Shown here in pieces: positions 59,831 to 64,000 of a stretch of DNA of 64,000 bases. Numbering within the stretch: position 1 is the first letter of the stretch; each line of letters opens with the position of its first letter. The notes beneath the pieces are model-generated. The model ran no database searches. It was given only the letters and a program-made list of their open reading frames with translations, and was not told the origin of the DNA. Position numbers and translations under genes: made by a program. Source of the stretch: Zeugodacus cucurbitae (Eukaryota; Arthropoda; Insecta; Diptera; Tephritidae); contig NC_071668.1 in NCBI RefSeq assembly GCF_028554725.1, positions 57,021,732 to 57,085,731 of the forward strand, in the 5' to 3' direction.

Positions 59831-60775
59831 TTTAGAAAAATGGTACTATGGTGTTTTCAATTGATTTTAATGTGTTTTCGAAGCACCGAAGTAAGCGAGT
59901 ATTTATCCTACTTTATTTTCAGATTCGGATTTAGATTTGAGAGATATCTCTGGCTTTACATAGGTAATATGACCATAGAGTTTAAGCGCCTAAAAATATG
60001 CAATGATGTCATTAATTGCTTCAGACAATTTGAATTTATATCTATACAAATACTTAAATTTTCATAAGTAATTTACACTAAATACTTTTAATTTAACATT
60101 ACAGTTAACTTTCGCGAAAAACAATATTTTTTTTTAAACGAAGTGCACCTAAAATTGATACCAAATTAATTCAATACATGAATTTTTCATTTAAAACTAC
60201 CCCTCTTGTAAAAAAAACATATTTACATCGTTATAATATTCACGTAAGTGCGCTGTTAAAAATATTTGCCAAAACTAAATAAATATTGAGTAATTGGTGC
60301 ACAAGTGCAACGCAACATTTTTCACACTTAACCCAAAACTGCCATAGACACATGCAGTGTGTATGAGTGGGTGAGAAAATTCACGAAATATTATTTAATT
60401 GCAATAATTGTGAAATGTGTTCGTGAGCTGTCAAAAACTATTTGTAATTGAGATTTGTTGCAGTAGTGAAGGTAATAAATGCACGTAAAATGAATAGCGA
60501 GGTTTTTGTAACTCCGTTGTGAAAATTGAGCTTGCTAAAAAGCTTTAGTTTCGATAGCAAAAAATAAAAGCTGAATAATAAAAAATATTTTTTATAAAAA
60601 CTTTGCGAAAAAAATATTTCGTTAAAAAGTTGTGTTATTGTGCCATTTAAAAAAGCTTTAAAGCTTACACATTACATTATTTCAAAACACAGTAATCAAG
60701 TCAGTGTCTAAAATTTAAAATGAAAGTGTTGAAATCAATCTCTCGTGTTATTCGTGGTCCAAATAGTTCTTTATT
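59831..60775. other. AT-rich non-coding stretch
   Basis: No gene supported. An ATG at 60,721 opens a 22-codon frame (MKVLKSISRVIRGPN...) that ends in a stop without a splice donor, so I do not call it. Confidence 0.45.
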
Positions 60776-60779
60776 TGTA

Positions 60780-61330
60780 ATTGAGTAATCAATTACTGCA
60801 TATGAAGCTTTCATTTGAGTATTATTGTAATCTAATTTTAAAAGTAATTGTTCTTGTAATGATGTAATTTAATCTACATCGACCAAGTGCAGTTATTGGT
60901 CGATTGTAATGGTAATGCTAACTTTCATTGTACTTGTATTTGTAAAGGTAATTAGAAGCTGATTTCCATTCATTAAGTGTATGTCAGAAGAATTACGAAG
61001 TAATTGTAAATCTAATTTTTATAATTTGTAATTATAATTGAAATGATAGAGCGTTAAACTTACATTCATTTTAGTGGCATAAATTAATTCCATTCCCTAC
61101 GATAATTGAATTTGAATGATAGTAATGTTAATTGTAATGATACAGGCTAAAGGTAATGGTAATAGAGAATTTTGATAGTAAAGGTATAATAATTACAATG
61201 GTATTTATAATGGTAATTAAAACGGTTATAAGTTGGAAATTTCAATACCCATTACTATATAGGTCTATAAGTATAATAAGAAAACTGAAAATAATTGCAA
61301 AGGTAACTGAAACTGCAATGAAGAGGAAAT
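60780..61330. repeat. Degenerate TGTAAT/GGTAAT-rich repeat stretch
   Basis: Frequent phrases such as 'taattgtaatg', 'aatggtaatg', 'aaaggtaat' and 'gtaattgtaaat' recur throughout ~550 bases, consistent with an old 6-base tandem repeat that has decayed. A 76-codon frame at 61,156-61,386 is a composition artefact. Confidence 0.5.
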
Positions 61331-61980
61331 TACAATACAGATTACTTGAAAGGTTTACAATTGCGTCCTATTATTTGTTAGTTTAATCACGATTATTGGA
61401 GGAAATTTTTTACATAATTCTCTAAATTAACTGTAATCACAGATAATATAGAAATTTAGAATTCCAAATATTTTGAATGGGTTTTATTCAATTTAAACCA
61501 CCATTTACCCGAAAACAACTTCATTCCAACCAATGAAACATATAATTTCCATGTCACGACTAGCTATGTGACCAACAGGAATTTCATTAGCTAACCAAGT
61601 TATACCACAAGCATTCTTGCAAAGCCACCACATACCCTCTCGGCAGCAACATGACGGCACACATACATATAAAACTGCATTTGTCCTTTGGGAATTGGAC
61701 TGGGACAAAATCAACATTCATCAAATGATTGCATGATTGAAATTATGCAAGCGCGTGTTTGTCGGCTTGCGAGTAATAGAAAATGTCGGCATTAGGGGGG
61801 TATTTAAATAATGAAATATAACTGTAAAGTTAAATATTAGATTGAAACTAAAAAATATTAATTTTGGTTCTGTTTGAGAGCTCTTAAGGTATGCATTTCT
61901 CCCTTCCGCCTTTTTGTCTTTTGAATTTCGCGGCTATGTATAAACAGCTACAGAGCTCGTATCTGGCAATACTATTCATC
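61331..61980. other. Non-coding stretch without recognised feature
   Basis: No gene or element recognised. Confidence 0.5.
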
Positions 61981-62065
61981 TTTGAAAGGTCTTGACATAA
62001 CCTACAAAACGACGCTAGGAATGATTAATTTGGATATTGAGTTCAACAATTATAGAAGTATAAAC

Positions 62066-63100
62066 ATGGAGTTCACTAACGCCGAAATTCACGCTATTTT
62101 AAAGTTTTCCTTCGTTAAAGGCAAATCCGCTAGAGAAACGTTCCGTGAGATTAATGGAGTTTTGGGGGATGGTACTCGATCACTTCGAACTGGTTGGGAA
62201 TGGTTTCGACAATTCAGAGCGAGGGAAAACGACACCATAGATAAGTCAGCCGGTGGAAAACCTGTGACGACGAATACTGATCAAATCATGGAAAACATCG
62301 AGTTAGACCGGCATGTGGCATTTCGTGTCATCGCCCAGGAGATGTGTGTTAGTCACCAAACCATTTTAATCATCTGCAGAAGGCTGGATACACAAAAAAA
62401 CTTGATGTTTAGGTGCCGCATGATTTGACGCAAAAAAAAACTTCTGGACCGTATCAACACCAGCGATATGCTGCTGAAACGGAACGAACTCGACCCATTT
62501 TTGAAGCGGATGGTGACTGGCCACGAAAAATGGATCACATACGACAATATCAAGCGAAAGCGGTCGTGGTGGAAGGCTGGCGATCGTCCCAAACAGTGGC
62601 CAAGCCGGGATTGACGGCCAGGAAGGTCTAGGTGTGTGTTTGGTGGGATTGGAAGGAAATCATTCACTCTGAGCTCCTTCCATATGGCCAGATATTTAAT
62701 TCTACCATCTACTGCGAACAACTGGACCGCTTGAAGCTGGCGATCGACCAGAAGCGTCCAGAATTGGCAAACAGGAAGGGTGTAGTGTTCCACCAGGACA
62801 ACGTCAGACCACACACTTCGTTGATGATTCGTCAGAAGCTACTGGAGCTCGGATGGGAGGTTTTATTGCATCCATCATATAGCCCGGACATAGCGCCAAG
62901 TGATTACCACCTCTTCCTGTCCATGACGAACGCCCTTGGTGGTGTAAAGTTGAACACAAAAGAGGCTTGTAAAAAGTGGCTGTCCGAGTTCTTCGCACAT
63001 AAGGAATGGGGCTTGACCTTGACAATGCGGACTGTAAGTATTGTACTGATAAATCAACGTTTTGAACTTATAAGTACCACCCTAATATACAAATATTCTT
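62066..63100 (+). pseudogene. mariner transposase pseudogene (SETMAR-type), catalytic Asp mutated
   Basis: The frame opens at ATG 62,066 with MEFTNAEIHAILKFSFVKGK, SARETFREINGVLGDG, a recognition helix region ending in VIAQEMCVSHQTILII, then loses frame near VPHDLT (62,413). Catalytic blocks follow: LLDRINTSDMLLKRNELDPF, then VTGHEKWITYD, where the family has GDEKW, so the first Asp is His. A frameshift near 62,583 leads to SSQTVAKPGLTARK and an in-frame stop at 62,629, then VCVWWDWKEIIHSELLPYG, HQDNVRPH (second Asp) and SPDIAPSDYHLF (third Asp) with exactly 34 residues between them. The C-terminus is truncated near 63,040. Apart from these breaks it is the best-preserved transposase in the window. 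Confidence 0.92.
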
Positions 63101-64000
63101 ATATATGCGCTCCATAAACAAACAAACTAGCGCTGCGCCTGAGGACTCCTTTTGGAAGAATACAAAAATGTATACAAACATATAATATATATATTATAGA
63201 TGTTAGTAGATATGTAAGACCTATGAAATATACTCCTGCCAACTGCGCCTTTCTGCGTGACAGGTACATGGCCGCTTATGCCTACAGCGCTCCACGTGCA
63301 TAAACAGCTGTGAGGCAGGCTGTGGCAATAAAGGCTTCTGCAGAATTTGCTCGGCTAACAACAAACTAGCACCCAATAGCACACCTGGAATCATGCATAG
63401 GAACATCAAACATATACACAGATATATACACAAGCATCTCCCTTACAACACCAACACCAGCGCCAACATCCCACAATCGCCGTCGCTATCAATATTCATA
63501 ATCAACAAATTGAGGTCACATGCGACTCTTAGCTGTTGCCTGTAGGTGTGTTCACTCATATATACATATTTACATACATACATATAGAGCGTACCCGCGG
63601 TCTACATGTGTAGGCATGAAGGCCAGCCAAAGGGTTTGATGTGCTACGAGCTAGACACACAAACGTTTGAGTGTTATTGCCCACTCCTTTGGCTCTCCAG
63701 CGCACATCTGCCTTCACATGCATACACATATATATATTTATTGATATGCGTCCTCAATGGCATGACAGGTGAAAGCATACTTTAGCCATCCGTCGCCGTG
63801 CCGCCATCACCAGCGCCATCACAATTTCTCATCACTTTAGGCATCGCAAATTGTTTATGATTTCTTTTTAAGCTTCGCACAAAGTGCCGTGCACCGTTTT
63901 GTATGCGACGCACTCACCTGTAAACGTTATTTGTTGGGAGTCTTGTGCGATTTTTATTATTTTTTATTTCCAATAAGCTTTTATTACTTCCATAACTTAT
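63101..64000. other. Non-coding stretch, right window end
   Basis: No gene recognised. TATA and CATACA simple sequence at 63,185-63,200 and 63,560-63,590. A perfect donor-like CAG|GTGAGT lies on the minus strand at 63,920-63,912, without supporting exon evidence. Confidence 0.45.

Noticed and set aside
60721..60789. Short frame MKVLKSISRVIRG after a leader-like AT-rich stretch
   Set aside because: Terminates after 22 codons with no donor; the leader-like look is only AT composition.
63912..63920. Perfect donor-like CAG|GTGAGT on the minus strand, possibly of an upstream untranslated exon
   Set aside because: About half such a match is expected by chance in 64 kb on two strands, and the preceding sequence gives no exon evidence.

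Overview
The window looks like dipteran nuclear DNA, most likely from a tephritid fruit fly (Bactrocera/Zeugodacus-like). It is AT-rich, has almost no coding DNA, carries many TG/CA and TATATA/ACATAC microsatellites, and is littered with broken transposable elements. The species call rests on remembered similarity of one exon and several repeats, so it is an inference. No prokaryotic-style genes, operons, rRNA, tRNA or CRISPR arrays were seen.

The only part of a host gene I can defend is one small coding exon on the minus strand, 55,647-55,599. It encodes MDPSLLVVLIFLVIIK plus one base and ends in a consensus splice donor (AAAG|GTGAGT). Its hydrophobic signal peptide, the -LIFLxIIK- ending and the phase-1 junction match the first coding exon of the insect nicotinic acetylcholine receptor subunit alpha6 as I remember it. 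A GC-richer stretch with 5'UTR-like minus-strand composition lies upstream at about 55,650-57,250. If this is right, all of 1-55,598 is first-intron sequence and the next exon lies beyond the window, because I could not find it here.

The intron holds a graveyard of elements. There are mariner-like transposase pseudogenes of two related families (about 1-345, 12.5-13.4 kb, 29.0-30.2 kb, 41.2-41.8 kb and 52.9-53.2 kb). LINE fragments occur at 7.05-7.35, 14.9-16.1, 21.0-21.2, 37.3-37.8, 48.2-49.1, 51.4-51.8 and 53.3-54.5 kb. A gutted piggyBac-like element lies between TTAA sites at 32.3-33.96 kb, and a pogo-like MITE at 34.6-35.0 kb. There is also a MITE family with AGCCTTTTCGCACAG-like ends (7.4, 17.8 and 25.2 kb), two other inverted-repeat elements (24.3 and 28.3 kb), and a dispersed repeat ending in TATACTCTCGCAA plus a GTTCGG...CCGAAC hairpin (1.2, 8.9, 21.2, 41.8 and 48.1/49.1 kb).

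Upstream of the putative gene (57.3-64 kb) are a block of TTTTAGTACTAA-like motifs, a short inverted-repeat element, another minus-strand LINE end (59.0-59.8 kb), a degenerate TGTAAT-rich stretch and a SETMAR-type mariner (62.07-63.1 kb) with a mutated catalytic aspartate. No transposase or reverse transcriptase in the window is intact. I found no sign of a novel multi-gene system. The points of interest are the exon, the nested and duplicated repeats, and several inverted-repeat elements I could not name.
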